49,891 nucleotides of DNA from Paracoccaceae bacterium (lineage in GTDB: Bacteria; Pseudomonadota; Alphaproteobacteria; Rhodobacterales; Rhodobacteraceae), in NCBI GenBank assembly GCA_017510335.1, contig JAFWNM010000002.1, positions 1 through 49,891 of the forward strand, read 5' to 3'. This document shows, piece after piece, positions 10,070 through 19,552 of this stretch. The notes under the pieces were generated by a model. That model saw only the letters and a list, made by a program, of their open reading frames with translations. It searched no databases and was not told where the DNA came from. A program made the position numbers and the translations under genes. Position 1 is the first letter of the stretch; every line of letters begins with the position of its first letter.

Positions 10070-11224
10070 TTGGCCGAAGCACCAGCGATTGGCGAGCAAG
10101 CGCGCACAAGCAGCGCCGACCCCGCTTTCGGGCTGGAACAACAAGGCGATATCTGGGCGCTGCACGGGGAATTGACGGTGCGCACACTTGGCGCGGCCCT
10201 GCCCCGGCTTCTGGCACTGAAAGGGGACGCGCTGGCGCTGGACCTAAGCGGCCTGACACGGTTTGACACGTCGGGCGCATGGGCATTGCTGAAGCTGCGC
10301 GAACAGCAGCACGCGGCCGGCCATGATGTCACCCTGCACGCCCAAAGCGCCGAACAAAAGGCGCTTGTCGCGCGCGTGGAACAGGCCATTCCCGAAGTGC
10401 CCGCACCGGATGCCACACGGCACGGCATACAGCATTACCTTGCGGTGCTGGGCAAGGCTGTGGTCGGTGTGGGCCGGTTCCTGGCTGAAATTCTGGCCAT
10501 GCTGGGGGTGTTTCTGGCACGTCTGGCCCATCTGGCGCGCCATCCGTCGCAGTTCCGGCTGACGGCGCTGGTCTATCATGCCGATCAGGTCGGCTGGCGC
10601 GCTGTGCCCATTGTGTCGCTGATGGCCTTTCTGATCGGGGTGGTTCTGGCGTTTCAGGGGGCCGTGCAGCTGCGCCAGTTCGGGACGGAAATTTTCGTGG
10701 TCGACCTGATTGCCATTTCGATCCTGCGCGAATTGGGCATATTGCTGACCGCCATCATTGTGGCGGGGCGCACGGCGTCCAGCTTCACCGCGGCCATCGG
10801 GTCCATGAAAATGCGCGAGGAAATCGACGCCATGAACACGCTGGCCATAGACCCGGCCACAGTGCTGTTTGTCCCGCGCATTCTGGCGCTGCTGATCACC
10901 CTGCCCATTTTGGGAATGATCGCCAATGTCATGGGACTGTTTGGCGGGGCGCTGATGTCATGGATAGAACTGGGCATATCCCCTGCCATGTTCCTGACAC
11001 GCCTGATCGAAGATACCAGCATGGACCATGTGCTGGTGGGCTTTGTAAAAGCGCCGGTTTTTGCCCTTATCATCGGGGTGATCGGGTGCCATGCAGGCAT
11101 GCAGGTGGGCGGCAATGCCGAAAGCCTGGGCCAGCAGACATCGGCTGCGGTGGTGCGCGCGATCTTTGCAGTCATCGTGGCCGATGCGCTGTTTTCCGTG
11201 TTTTTTGCGATGATGAATATCTGA
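10070..11224 (+). CDS. MlaE-family ABC permease with N-terminal STAS domain
   Basis: A 384-residue protein: a STAS domain (about residues 20-110, with LALDLSGLTRFDTSGAWAL) fused to an MlaE permease (about 150-384) with five to six spans and the family segments GRTASSFTAAIGSMKMREEI and DAMNTL. In MCE systems the permease and ATPase drive phospholipid movement between the membranes. I favour the TTG start at 10070 because a strong CAGGGGG ribosome-binding site sits 7 bases upstream. In-frame ATGs at 9956 and 10001 are possible alternatives and would add 38 or 23 residues unlike a STAS start. It overlaps the following ATPase gene (TGATG). No MlaB gene is needed here because STAS is fused. Confidence 0.9.
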   Translation: MAEAPAIGEQARTSSADPAFGLEQQGDIWALHGELTVRTLGAALPRLLALKGDALALDLSGLTRFDTSGAWALLKLREQQHAAGHDVTLHAQSAEQKALVARVEQAIPEVPAPDATRHGIQHYLAVLGKAVVGVGRFLAEILAMLGVFLARLAHLARHPSQFRLTALVYHADQVGWRAVPIVSLMAFLIGVVLAFQGAVQLRQFGTEIFVVDLIAISILRELGILLTAIIVAGRTASSFTAAIGSMKMREEIDAMNTLAIDPATVLFVPRILALLITLPILGMIANVMGLFGGALMSWIELGISPAMFLTRLIEDTSMDHVLVGFVKAPVFALIIGVIGCHAGMQVGGNAESLGQQTSAAVVRAIFAVIVADALFSVFFAMMNI

Positions 11225-12003
11225 TGGAACGCGATGTTGTCATTCGCCTTCGGGGCATACGCACCCAGTTTGGCACGCAGGTCGTCCATGATGACCTGAA
11301 CCTTGACGTCTATCGCGGCGAGGTTCTGGGCGTTGTGGGCGGGTCGGGGACCGGCAAATCCGTGTTGCTGCGCTGCATTGCAGGACTGCGCCCGCCCCAG
11401 GCAGGCGAGATCAGCATTTTCGGACAGGATGCGCTGCATTGCTCTGAATCCGAGCGCCGCGCCATTGACCAGCGCATGGGCGTCATGTTTCAGGATGGCG
11501 CCCTGTTTTCCAGCCTGACAGTGCGCGAGAATGTGGAAGTGCCCATGCGCACAGTGCCGGGGTTAAGTGCCGCCATGCGCCGCGAACTGGCGGATCTGAA
11601 AATCTCCATGGCGGGGTTGCCCTATATCGCAGGGGATAAATTCCCGTCCGAATTGTCCGGCGGCATGCGCAAACGCGCCGGTCTGGCACGCGCACTGGCG
11701 CTGGACCCCGAAATCGTGTTTCTGGATGAACCAACCGCCGGGCTGGACCCTATCGGGGCCTCCGCCTTCGACGAATTGATATACGGTCTGTCCCAAAGCA
11801 TGGGGCTGACCGTGTTTCTGGTGACCCATGATCTGGACACGCTACATGCCACATGTGACCGGATTGCCGTTCTGGCCGAAAAGAGGGTGATGTATACCGG
11901 CACGATGTCCGATATGCTGGAAGTTGACCACCCTTGGGTGCACGAGTATTTCCACGGGCCGCGCGCACGCGCCGCGCTGGACACGAAAGAAAGGATCGCC
12001 TGA
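11224..12003 (+). CDS. MlaF-like ABC transporter ATP-binding protein
   Basis: A 259-residue ABC ATPase with Walker A GGSGTGKS (residues 39-46), ABC signature LSGGMRKRAGLARALA, Walker B IVFLDEPTAGLDP and the H-loop in VTHDLDTL. The LSGGMRKR form of the signature is typical of the MlaF/Ttg2A group. It is placed between the permease and the MlaD-type substrate-binding protein and shares translational overlap with the permease gene (start at 11224 inside the upstream stop). It should energise the permease at the cytoplasmic face of the inner membrane. Confidence 0.93.
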   Translation: MERDVVIRLRGIRTQFGTQVVHDDLNLDVYRGEVLGVVGGSGTGKSVLLRCIAGLRPPQAGEISIFGQDALHCSESERRAIDQRMGVMFQDGALFSSLTVRENVEVPMRTVPGLSAAMRRELADLKISMAGLPYIAGDKFPSELSGGMRKRAGLARALALDPEIVFLDEPTAGLDPIGASAFDELIYGLSQSMGLTVFLVTHDLDTLHATCDRIAVLAEKRVMYTGTMSDMLEVDHPWVHEYFHGPRARAALDTKERIA

Positions 12004-12006
12004 CGC

Positions 12007-13713
12007 ATGGAAACGCGGGCAAATTACGTTCTGATCGGGGCATTCGCGCTTGCGGGTTTTTTCGGAATCTTGGGGTTCTTTCTGGCGTTCAGCAAATACC
12101 AGTTCGACCGCCAGTTCGCCTATTACGAGGCGAATTTCGAAGCCGTGTCAGGCCTGACCCGGTCTGCGGATGTGCGCTTTGCGGGGCTGCCGGTCGGGCA
12201 GGTTCTGGATGTCAGCCTGGCCCCTGACGGGCGTGTGCGTGTCATGCTGGAAGTGGACCGCGCCACGCCCGTGCGCGCGGATTCAATCGCGGTGGTGGAC
12301 AGTTCGGGCATTACCGGCGTGGCATTCGTGGCAATTTCCGCCGGTTCACCAACTGCCGAATTGATCAATGACCGCGACGATGTGCCCCAATTGCAGGTCG
12401 GACGCTCCACAATCCAGTCGCTGACCGAAACCGCCCCGCGCATTCTGGAAGAAGCGCTGACCGTTGTTGAACAGGTCAACCAACTGCTGGGCGAGGAAAA
12501 CCAAAGCCGCGTTGCAGGCATTCTGGACAACATAGAACGATCTTCAAGCGATCTGTCTGCCGCGCTGGACAGCTTCGCAGGGTTTACCGACACAGTTGCG
12601 GCGGCCACGGAAACCTTTACGGAATTCAGCGACAATCTGGCCCCTATCCTGCGACAGGCTGAAAACACGCTGGAAAGCCTGGAATTCGCCATTGACGAGA
12701 TTGCGCTTGTCGCCACCGAAGCCCGCTACACTTTTGAGGCGGGAACCCAGACCCTGAACACCACGGACACATTTGTGGCAGGTGAACTGACCGCCCTTGT
12801 GGCCGAACTAAGCGATGCCGCCGCGTCGGTGCGTGCCGAGCTGGAAGGCTTCAGTCAGGAAGCACAGGTTATGTTTGGTGAATTCACCCGCACCAGCAGC
12901 GCCGCAACCCAGCGCATCGAAGCCCTGGACCCCGCCCTGGCGCGACTGGACCCGCTGCTTGCACGCGCCGACAGCACCTTGCAAAGCGTCGAACGCATGT
13001 CCGACAATATTGATGGGCTTGTTACCGGCGACGGGGCCGCGCTGGTGGCGGAAGCGCGCGAAATGGTGGCCATTGCACGCGATGCCACAACCTCTATCGC
13101 ACGCGCAGCAGAAACCGACCTGCCCCTGATCATGGCCGATATTCGCGCCGCCACCGAAGAAATCCGCGGGGTTGTCGCCAATGTGGGCGAAGACCTGTCC
13201 AGCGCGTCCGGGCAGATTGACGCATTGTCCGGCGCAGGGCTGCGCACACTGGATCAGGTGACAGACACATTTGCCAATGCCAATACCACGCTGGACGCGA
13301 TCAACCGCGCCCTGATCACAGGCGAAAGCACCCTGCAAGCGGCAGAACGCGCCTTCGCGGGTGCAGACCGCGTGATCAACGAGGATATCGGCCAGATCAC
13401 GGAAGACTTGCGCGATGTTCTGGGCAGATTGGGGCGCGCAGTGGATTCTGTGGCCGAAGACATTCCAGGCGTGACCGCCGATTTGCGCCGCACAGCCGAA
13501 AGCGCCGCGCGCGCCTTCGATGATCTGGGGGCGATCATTCGCGACAGTGGCGCGCCCGTGCGCGAATTCACCACGACAGGCCTGCCCAATATCAGCCAGC
13601 TGGCACGCGAGACACGCAGCCTGATTTCGAATCTGGACAGCCTGACACGCCAGATAGAACGCGACCCGACACGGTTTTTCCTGAACCGTCAGACACCGGA
13701 GTTCAGAAGATGA
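12007..13713 (+). CDS. Long MlaD/MCE-domain lipid-transport protein
   Basis: A 568-residue protein with one N-terminal anchor span (residues about 7-28) and a single MCE domain (about 38-118, including VRFAGLPVGQVLDVSL and the SSGITG strand). About 440 residues of mostly alpha-helical, Ala/Asp/Glu/Thr-rich sequence follow, with repeated patterns such as LDNIERSS, SVERMSDNIDGL and AINRALITGESTLQ. E. coli MlaD is about 180 residues, so the tail is much longer than the classical form. Long MCE proteins with helical tails are known to form tubes or needles across the periplasm; here that is inference. The start is 3 bases after the ATPase stop, and the stop overlaps the lipoprotein start. Confidence 0.9.
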   Translation: METRANYVLIGAFALAGFFGILGFFLAFSKYQFDRQFAYYEANFEAVSGLTRSADVRFAGLPVGQVLDVSLAPDGRVRVMLEVDRATPVRADSIAVVDSSGITGVAFVAISAGSPTAELINDRDDVPQLQVGRSTIQSLTETAPRILEEALTVVEQVNQLLGEENQSRVAGILDNIERSSSDLSAALDSFAGFTDTVAAATETFTEFSDNLAPILRQAENTLESLEFAIDEIALVATEARYTFEAGTQTLNTTDTFVAGELTALVAELSDAAASVRAELEGFSQEAQVMFGEFTRTSSAATQRIEALDPALARLDPLLARADSTLQSVERMSDNIDGLVTGDGAALVAEAREMVAIARDATTSIARAAETDLPLIMADIRAATEEIRGVVANVGEDLSSASGQIDALSGAGLRTLDQVTDTFANANTTLDAINRALITGESTLQAAERAFAGADRVINEDIGQITEDLRDVLGRLGRAVDSVAEDIPGVTADLRRTAESAARAFDDLGAIIRDSGAPVREFTTTGLPNISQLARETRSLISNLDSLTRQIERDPTRFFLNRQTPEFRR

Positions 13714-14354
13714 TATTTTCCCGCAGACATATGCTGACCAGCACGCTTGCGCTTACATTCCTGTCGGGCTGCGGGGCAGTTTCAGCACTGAATCAGGCAA
13801 CAACCCCGCTGGATGCCTATGATTTGCAAGCACCGCGCAACCTGCCGCAAGCGGGCCGGACCCTGGCGCGATCCCTGAGCATTGAACCGCCCACCACGTC
13901 GGGCGCACTGGACACAGACCGCATTCTGATCAGGCCCAACGCGGTGCAGTCGCTGTATCTGCCCGGCGTCCGCTGGTCCGAAGATACCCCGCAAATGGTG
14001 CAGACATTGCTGTTGCGCGCCTTCGAGGACACGGGCGCGCTGTCCTATGTCGGGCGCCGCCCGCTGGGGGCAACGGGTGATTTTGCCCTGATCAGCGAAA
14101 TCACGGATTTTCAGGCCGAACTCGGCGCGGATGGCACCAGCGTGACAACGCGCCTGCGGGTGACCGCGCGCATGGTGCGCGAAACCGACGCGCGCGTTCT
14201 GGCGCGGCGCAGCTTCACCGCCACTGCGCCCGCGCGGTCCAATGACACAATGGACATTGTCGAAAGCTTCAATACCGCATCTGATGAATTAATCACCGAT
14301 CTGGTGCGCTGGGGCCTGGAGGCTGTCGGCATAGGCTTGCCAGCAGGGCAATAA
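13710..14354 (+). CDS. ABC-type transport auxiliary lipoprotein (PqiC/MCE-associated type)
   Basis: A 214-residue lipoprotein with a basic start and lipobox LSGC (C21). The mature part contains YDLQAPRNLP and a RPNAVQSLYLPGVRWSEDTPQMVQ segment, characteristic of the ABC-type transport auxiliary lipoprotein family found beside MCE operons (PqiC/YmbA-like). The +2 residue is glycine, so outer-membrane sorting is expected. It probably caps the MlaD-type protein at the outer membrane. Its ATG lies within the last codons of the mlaD-like gene (overlap of 4 bases), so it belongs to the same operon and is its last gene. Confidence 0.88.
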   Translation: MIFSRRHMLTSTLALTFLSGCGAVSALNQATTPLDAYDLQAPRNLPQAGRTLARSLSIEPPTTSGALDTDRILIRPNAVQSLYLPGVRWSEDTPQMVQTLLLRAFEDTGALSYVGRRPLGATGDFALISEITDFQAELGADGTSVTTRLRVTARMVRETDARVLARRSFTATAPARSNDTMDIVESFNTASDELITDLVRWGLEAVGIGLPAGQ

Positions 14355-14368
14355 TTTTGCATGCCTGC

Positions 14369-14420
14369 GTGGGGGCTTCCTGCCCCCACACCCCCGGGGA
14401 TATTTTTCCCAGAATGAAAG
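14369..14420. repeat. GC-rich intergenic repeat with GGATATTT tail, copy A
   Basis: GTGGGGGC-TTCCT-GCCCCCAC forms a short stem, followed by ACCCCCGGGGATATTTTTCC and AGAATGAAAG. The same ordered parts occur at 21373-21429. It lies between the MCE lipoprotein gene and the DedA-type gene, both on the plus strand. I recognise the general form as an intergenic element common in Rhodobacteraceae; whether it terminates transcription, stabilises mRNA or is mobile is not known to me. Confidence 0.65.
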
Positions 14421-14432
14421 AGCATCAGGCCT

Positions 14433-15011
14433 GTGTTGAAATCCCTGTATGACTGGACCCTGTCCCTTGCACGCCACCCGCATGCGCTATGGGCGCTGGC
14501 AGTTGTGGCGTTTATTGAAAGTTCGGTCTTTCCGATACCGCCGGATGTGTTGATGATTGCCATGATCGTGGCGCACCCGTCGCGGGCATTTGTCATTGCG
14601 GGGGTGGCCACTGTCGCGTCGGTGGCGGGCGGGATGGCCGGTTATTTCATAGGCTATGGCGCGTTCGAGACGCTGGGCCGGCCCGTGTTGGAGTTTTACG
14701 GCAAGGACGCCTATTTTGAAGAATTTCAGGCGCGCTATAACGAATGGGGTGCCTGGGCGGTGCTGATTGCTGGCGTGACGCCCTTTCCCTATAAGGTGAT
14801 TACCATTCTGTCAGGGGCAACTGCATTGTCGCTGCCAGTGTTTATTCTGGCCTCGATTGTCGCGCGCGCGTTGCGGTTTTTCATCGTCGCGGCCCTGCTG
14901 TGGAAATTCGGCACACCGATCCGTGATTTCATTGAACGCCGTCTGGGGCTTATGTTCACGCTGTTTGTAGTGCTGCTTCTGGGTGGCTTTCTGGCGGTGA
15001 GGTATCTTTGA
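14433..15011 (+). CDS. DedA/YqaA-family membrane protein
   Basis: A 192-residue protein with four to five spans and the SNARE-associated/VTT signature of DedA relatives: the F/YxxR-like AYFEEFQARYNEWGAW block and the GVTPFPYKVITILSGA segment, which places it in the short YqaA subgroup. DedA proteins take part in membrane-lipid carrier recycling and envelope homeostasis; the substrate here is unknown. The start is GTG at 14433 (GTG TTG AAA); the following TTG cannot be excluded. Its stop overlaps the dsbB start, so the two genes are co-transcribed. Confidence 0.85.
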   Translation: MLKSLYDWTLSLARHPHALWALAVVAFIESSVFPIPPDVLMIAMIVAHPSRAFVIAGVATVASVAGGMAGYFIGYGAFETLGRPVLEFYGKDAYFEEFQARYNEWGAWAVLIAGVTPFPYKVITILSGATALSLPVFILASIVARALRFFIVAALLWKFGTPIRDFIERRLGLMFTLFVVLLLGGFLAVRYL

Positions 15012-15469
15012 TGCGAAGGCAGGTGCAGCTTCTGGCGCTGGCGGGGTCGGCGGGGTTGTTGCTGGGGGCGCTGGCGTTCCAGTATATCGGGGGCATGGCC
15101 CCTTGTGCGCTGTGCATCTGGCAGCGCTGGCCGCATGTTGTGGCGCTATTGGGCACCGGGGCGCTGGTCTGGCCCAACCCGGTGCTGGCACTGGTCGGGG
15201 CGGGGGGGGCTGCGGCATCCGGCGCGATTGGCCTATACCATACCGGGGTTGAACGCAGTTGGTGGGAAGGGCCGTCAAGCTGCACTGCGGGGGGGAACCT
15301 GTCGGGGATGAGCGCGCAGGATTTGCTGGCCCAGATCATGGCCGCGCCCGTCGTGCGGTGTGACGAGGTGCCATGGGAGATGCTTGGCCTGTCCATGGCA
15401 AGCTGGAACGCAGTCATATCTTTCGGCATTGCAGGGCTTTGGCTGGCCAGCTTGCGGCTGCGCGCTTGA
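15011..15469 (+). CDS. dsbB: Disulfide bond formation protein B
   Basis: A 152-residue, four-span membrane protein. The first periplasmic CxxC is seen in PCALCIWQRWPH, and the second loop carries cysteines in SSCTAGG and VVRCDEVPW. DsbB reoxidises DsbA in the periplasm and passes electrons to quinone. The ATG at 15011 overlaps the TGA of the DedA-type gene and is preferred to the TTG three bases earlier. No dsbA sits alongside; the thioredoxin-fold proteins elsewhere in the window are cytoplasmic FrnE- and kappa-type proteins. Confidence 0.9.
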   Translation: MRRQVQLLALAGSAGLLLGALAFQYIGGMAPCALCIWQRWPHVVALLGTGALVWPNPVLALVGAGGAAASGAIGLYHTGVERSWWEGPSSCTAGGNLSGMSAQDLLAQIMAAPVVRCDEVPWEMLGLSMASWNAVISFGIAGLWLASLRLRA

Positions 15470-15569
15470 AGCACGTTGGGTTACCTAGGCCCAATCGACG
15501 CAGTCAGGCGTTTTGGGCGTGCATGTTTCCGCGCCAAAAGCGGGATAAATCGGTTTTGGGCGACAGGCG

Positions 15570-15869
15570 CTAATGAGGCCGCAGGCGGCGTTGTGAAAGC
15601 TCGCCTATCTTGAATTCGCCCACGACATGGCGCCATTCGCCCGCGCGCAGCTGTTTGCGATGGGTGAAGCGCACGGAATGCAGCGGCCCGTCAATGCTGT
15701 TTTGCCAGAATTCGATGAAGTCGAACAAGCGCGGATAGTCCGGCGCAAGGTCATATTCCTGCCAGACAAAAGTGTTGAGGACATGGATATGGTCAGGCAT
15801 GCGGTAGATCATTTCCGCAGTGGTCAGACCGTAGCCTTTGAGCATGAGTTCGACGGGGGATATGTCCAT
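15570..15869 (-). CDS. usg: Usg family protein
   Basis: A 99-residue soluble protein matching the Usg family: LKGYGLTTAEMIYRMPDH, FVWQEYDLAPDYPRL and a basic C terminus with HRKQLRAGEWRHV. Usg proteins are small, conserved in alphaproteobacteria and of unproven function (the name comes from an ORF near a tryptophan-biosynthesis or aminotransferase locus in other organisms). It is divergent from gyrA across a gap of about 190 bp rich in AT runs near 15917-15930 that should contain its promoter. It is convergent with dsbB. Confidence 0.85.
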   Translation of the reverse strand: MDISPVELMLKGYGLTTAEMIYRMPDHIHVLNTFVWQEYDLAPDYPRLFDFIEFWQNSIDGPLHSVRFTHRKQLRAGEWRHVVGEFKIGELSQRRLRPH

Positions 15870-16061
15870 TTCAGGTCTCTTGGTGTTGTTGATACCGGAA
15901 TCATGCCAAGAGAATAATAATAATCAATGAAAACATGCTGTTGTCACTTATGACGGGCGGCTGCCAAGGGGGGCGGCTTTGCGGCATTGCACCCTACATC
16001 ATGGTTCTGGTAAGGTGGCGTCACCGAGATATAGTGATGACCCAAACCGCGCGAGGATCAG

Positions 16062-18815
16062 GTGAGCGATACCCCCGAAACCCCTGAAAATATTGACGAA
16101 ACCCCACCTTCCGGCCATAGCGGGCCAAGTGTTTCGATCACGCAGGAAATGCGGGCGTCCTATCTTGATTATGCGATGAGCGTGATTGTCAGCCGGGCCA
16201 TCCCGGATTTGCGTGACGGATTAAAACCTGTGCACCGGCGCATTCTGTATGCGATGCATGACACTGGCAACACGCATGACAAGCCATATCGGAAATCGGC
16301 CCGCGCCGTGGGCGAGGTGATGGGCACCTATCACCCGCATGGCGACAGTGCGATTTATGACGCGCTGGTGCGCATGGCGCAGCCGTTTTCCATGTCGCTG
16401 CCGCTGCTGGACGGACAGGGCAATTTCGGGTCCATGGATGGCGATAATGCTGCCGCAATGCGCTATACTGAAGTGCGCATGGACAAGGCTGCGGGCGCGC
16501 TGCTGGCCGATATCGACAAGGATACAGTCGATTTCCAGTTGAACTATGACGGGCGTGACAAGGAACCGACCGTGTTGCCCGCGCGCTTTCCCAATATGCT
16601 GGTCAACGGGGCGGGCGGTATTGCCGTGGGGATGGCCACCAATATTCCGCCCCATAACCTGGGTGAGGTTGTGGATGCCACGCTTGCGCTGATTGACGAC
16701 CCTGACCTGTCGTCAGAGGCGTTGATGCAATTTATTCCAGCGCCGGATTTTCCCACAGGCGGGCTTATTCTGGGGCGCGCAGGCGCGCGCAAGGCTTATC
16801 TGGAAGGGCGCGGGTCTGTTGTCATCCGCGCCAAGACCCATATCGAGGAAGTGCGCAAGGACCGTTTCGCCATTATTGTGGACGAGATCCCCTATCAGGT
16901 GAACAAATCGACCATGGTCGAGAAAATCGCCGATGCTGTGCGCGAAAAGAAGATCGAGGGCATTTCATCTGTCGCGGATGAATCCGACCGCATCGGTGTG
17001 CGGGTTGTTGTGGAACTGAAGCGCGATGCAACGCCTGATGTGGTGCTGAACCAGTTGTTCCGCTTTACGCCCATGCAAACCAGTTTCGGCTGCAACATGC
17101 TGGCGCTGAATGGGGGGCGGCCAGAACAGCTGATGTTGCGCGACTTCCTGACCGCCTTCATCGGGTTTCGCGAAGAAGTGGTTACGCGCCGCACGGCCTA
17201 TGAACTGAACAAGGCCCGCGAACGCAGCCATGTGCTGTGTGGTCTGGCCGTGGCCGTGTCCAATGTCGACGAGGTTGTGGCCACCATCCGGTCCTCTGCC
17301 GACCCGGCCGAGGCCCGCGAGAAGCTGATGACACGGCGCTGGCCCGCGATAGACATCGCGCCCTATATCCGGCTGATTGACGACCCCAGCCACACGATGA
17401 ACGAGGACGGCACCTATAACCTGTCGGAAATTCAGGCCCGCGCCATTTTGGAATTGCGCCTGCAACGCCTGACCGCCATGGGCGTCAAGGAAGTTACGGA
17501 TGAATTGGAAAGCCTTGCTGCCAAGATCAAGGATTATCTGGATATTCTGCGATCGCGCGCGCGGGTGATGGAAATCATCGGGACCGAATTGCGCGAAGTC
17601 CGCGATGCGTTTGCGGTGCCGCGCCGCACCGAAATCGTCGATTGGGCCGGCGATATGGACGACGAAGACCTGATCGAACGTGAAGACATGGTCGTGACCA
17701 TCACCAGCGGCGGGTATATCAAGCGCACACCTTTGGCCGATTTCCGCGCGCAGCGCCGTGGCGGCAAGGGGCTGTCGGGCATGGCCACCAAGGATGATGA
17801 CGTGGTGACCCAGTTGTTTGTGGCCAATACCCACACGCAGCTTCTGTTCTTCACCACCGACGGGATGGCCTATACGCTGAAGACGTGGCGCCTGCCGCTG
17901 GGCGGGCGCACGACGCGTGGCAAGGCGATGGTCAACATCCTGCCGATTGCCACAGGCGTCAGCATTGCCGCCATCATGCCGGTGGAACGCCCCGAGGATG
18001 AATGGGATAACCTGCAAATCATTTTTGCCACCTCGGACGGGTCCGTGCGGCGCAATGCGCTGTCGGATTTCGTGAATGTCATGCGCAACGGCAAGATCGC
18101 GATGAAACTGCCTGATGGTGTCAGTCTGGTGAATGCGCGTATCTGCGATGAAGATGACGACGTCATGCTGGTGACCGCATCTGGCCGGGCCATCCGGTTC
18201 CGCACCACGGAAGTGCGCGTGTTCAAAGGGCGCGATTCAACCGGCGTGCGCGGTGTCCGGCTGGGCGAAGGCGACAGCGTTGTGTCCATGGCCGTGATCC
18301 GGCATTTCGAGGCCAGCCCCGAAGAACGCGCCACCTACTTGAAAATGCGGCGCGCCATGGCCGGTGTGACCGAGGATGAAGGCGAAGATGAGGAAGACGC
18401 CGCCGAAGGGGCGCTGTCACCCGAACGCTATGCAGAAATGTCCGCCTGCGAGGATTTGATTCTGACCATTTCCGAAAAAGGCACCGGCAAACTGTCGTCC
18501 AGCCACAATTACCCGGTGCGTGGACGCGGGGGCATGGGTGTTGCGGCCATGGACCGCGCCATGCGCGGCGGGGCGCTTGTGGCGTGTTTCCCTGTCGATG
18601 CGCATGACCAGATCATGCTGGCCACATCCAAGGGCCAGTCCATCCGCGTGCCGGTGCAGGGCATTTCCTTCAGGTCACGCTCGGCCGGGGGGGTCAAGGT
18701 GTTCAATACTTCGAACGGCGAACTGGTGGTGTCGGTGGCACGCGTGGCCGAGACAGGGGACGAGTCCGAAGAAACCGGCATCGCGCAAGGCCCAGAGGAT
18801 GCTTCGGAAACTTGA
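16062..18815 (+). CDS. gyrA: DNA gyrase subunit A
   Basis: A 917-residue type IIA topoisomerase subunit that breaks and rejoins DNA during ATP-driven negative supercoiling with GyrB. Catalytic Tyr135 is in [10 protein letters not shown]. The quinolone-resistance region [11 protein letters not shown] carries Ser96 and Asp100, the residues of susceptible enzymes at the classic positions 83/87. The C-terminal wrapping domain has the GyrA box QRRGGKG. An acidic insert ([13 protein letters not shown]) interrupts the last blades, as seen in other alphaproteobacteria. The start is GTG at 16062 after GAGGATCAG. The last residues are acidic; the next gene begins inside its 3' end. Confidence 0.97.
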   Translation: MSDTPETPENIDETPPSGHSGPSVSITQEMRASYLDYAMSVIVSRAIPDLRDGLKPVHRRILYAMHDTGNTHDKPYRKSARAVGEVMGTYHPHGDSAIYDALVRMAQPFSMSLPLLDGQGNFGSMDGDNAAAMRYTEVRMDKAAGALLADIDKDTVDFQLNYDGRDKEPTVLPARFPNMLVNGAGGIAVGMATNIPPHNLGEVVDATLALIDDPDLSSEALMQFIPAPDFPTGGLILGRAGARKAYLEGRGSVVIRAKTHIEEVRKDRFAIIVDEIPYQVNKSTMVEKIADAVREKKIEGISSVADESDRIGVRVVVELKRDATPDVVLNQLFRFTPMQTSFGCNMLALNGGRPEQLMLRDFLTAFIGFREEVVTRRTAYELNKARERSHVLCGLAVAVSNVDEVVATIRSSADPAEAREKLMTRRWPAIDIAPYIRLIDDPSHTMNEDGTYNLSEIQARAILELRLQRLTAMGVKEVTDELESLAAKIKDYLDILRSRARVMEIIGTELREVRDAFAVPRRTEIVDWAGDMDDEDLIEREDMVVTITSGGYIKRTPLADFRAQRRGGKGLSGMATKDDDVVTQLFVANTHTQLLFFTTDGMAYTLKTWRLPLGGRTTRGKAMVNILPIATGVSIAAIMPVERPEDEWDNLQIIFATSDGSVRRNALSDFVNVMRNGKIAMKLPDGVSLVNARICDEDDDVMLVTASGRAIRFRTTEVRVFKGRDSTGVRGVRLGEGDSVVSMAVIRHFEASPEERATYLKMRRAMAGVTEDEGEDEEDAAEGALSPERYAEMSACEDLILTISEKGTGKLSSSHNYPVRGRGGMGVAAMDRAMRGGALVACFPVDAHDQIMLATSKGQSIRVPVQGISFRSRSAGGVKVFNTSNGELVVSVARVAETGDESEETGIAQGPEDASET

Positions 18816-19149
18816 AGCCGCGCTGGACGACTGCGCAAGGCACGGCATAACCCGGACCTATGGGCAGATGGCCGATCAGTTGCAGATTGAAGGCCCGCGC
18901 CGTATTGGCCAGCTGACGGCGGCGTTGGAAACCCTGATGGAACAGGATGCAAAAGCCCTGCAACCGTTGCGCGCGGCGCTGGTTGTGGGGCGCACCACAG
19001 GGGGGCTTCCAGCGCGGGGGTTTTTCCAGAAGGCGCACGCGCTTGGCCTGTGTGAAGACCCGCAATCCCCCACCGGCACGCAGGACTTCCACGCCCGCCA
19101 ACTGCAGGATCTGTTTGCGATGGCGGCGGGCGGGCCGTCAAAAGCATAA
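18799..19149 (+). CDS. Conserved hypothetical protein overlapping gyrA
   Basis: A 116-residue protein beginning at the ATG at 18799, inside the last codons of gyrA (17-base overlap), with an AGAGG ribosome-binding site. The N-terminal half ([34 protein letters not shown]) looks like a small winged-helix or helical domain. The second half has [10 protein letters not shown] and [16 protein letters not shown]. There is a faint resemblance to the TYGxxA/GxP pattern of alkyltransferase-like proteins, but the PCHR/PWHR centre is missing, so I do not assign that function. Translational coupling with gyrA is likely. No signal peptide or membrane span. Confidence 0.7.
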   Translation: MLRKLEAALDDCARHGITRTYGQMADQLQIEGPRRIGQLTAALETLMEQDAKALQPLRAALVVGRTTGGLPARGFFQKAHALGLCEDPQSPTGTQDFHARQLQDLFAMAAGGPSKA

Positions 19150-19285
19150 GATTTCAATAAAATTCGATGAAACCAGCATTGCGTTGACGTGGGCCTGCCG
19201 CAAAGGTGACATGATGCGCAGGCTTGCTTCTGTGCATCTCATGTCCAAAGGCAGGCAGGGCAAGAAGCAAAAAGGTTTCCGCGGA

Positions 19286-19462
19286 ATGCGTTCCAAGTAT
19301 CTGAATAAATTTATCTTATCCGACTCCGGCACCGCGACACTGGATTGGGTGCTGTTGACGGCAACCCTTGTCGGGCTGGGGGTTTCCGTGATTGCCTATG
19401 TGTCAACCGGCACCCTTGATCTGGCGGAAAAGATTGAACAGGGTACGACCGCGCCTGAATAA
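19286..19462 (+). CDS. Small Flp-pilin-like membrane peptide
   Basis: A 58-residue peptide: a basic start (MRSKYLNKF), then DSGTATLDWVLLTATL and one hydrophobic helix of about 22 residues, and an acidic tail. The spacing of a small residue, Thr-Leu-Asp-Trp and the helix recalls type IVb (Flp/Tad) pilins and the short pilin-like proteins of Rhodobacteraceae. No tad/cpa assembly genes are in the window. The ATG at 19286 is chosen because it gives the compact pilin-like form; an in-frame ATG at 19211 would add a 25-residue basic leader. The ribosome-binding site is weak either way, so both the start and the reality of the gene are moderately certain. Confidence 0.55.
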   Translation: MRSKYLNKFILSDSGTATLDWVLLTATLVGLGVSVIAYVSTGTLDLAEKIEQGTTAPE

Positions 19463-19552
19463 CGACGCGGCCCAGACGACGGGCGCACGACCTGTGCAAA
19501 GCTTTGTTAGGGATTTCATGCCATTTTACGCGCATGTATTGGAGGGGTGGGC

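Noticed and set aside
16965-18017. Long open frame antisense to gyrA
   Set aside because: A mirror of GC-rich codon bias; amino-acid content (His/Gln/Arg-rich) is not protein-like, and gyrA is unambiguous on the other strand.
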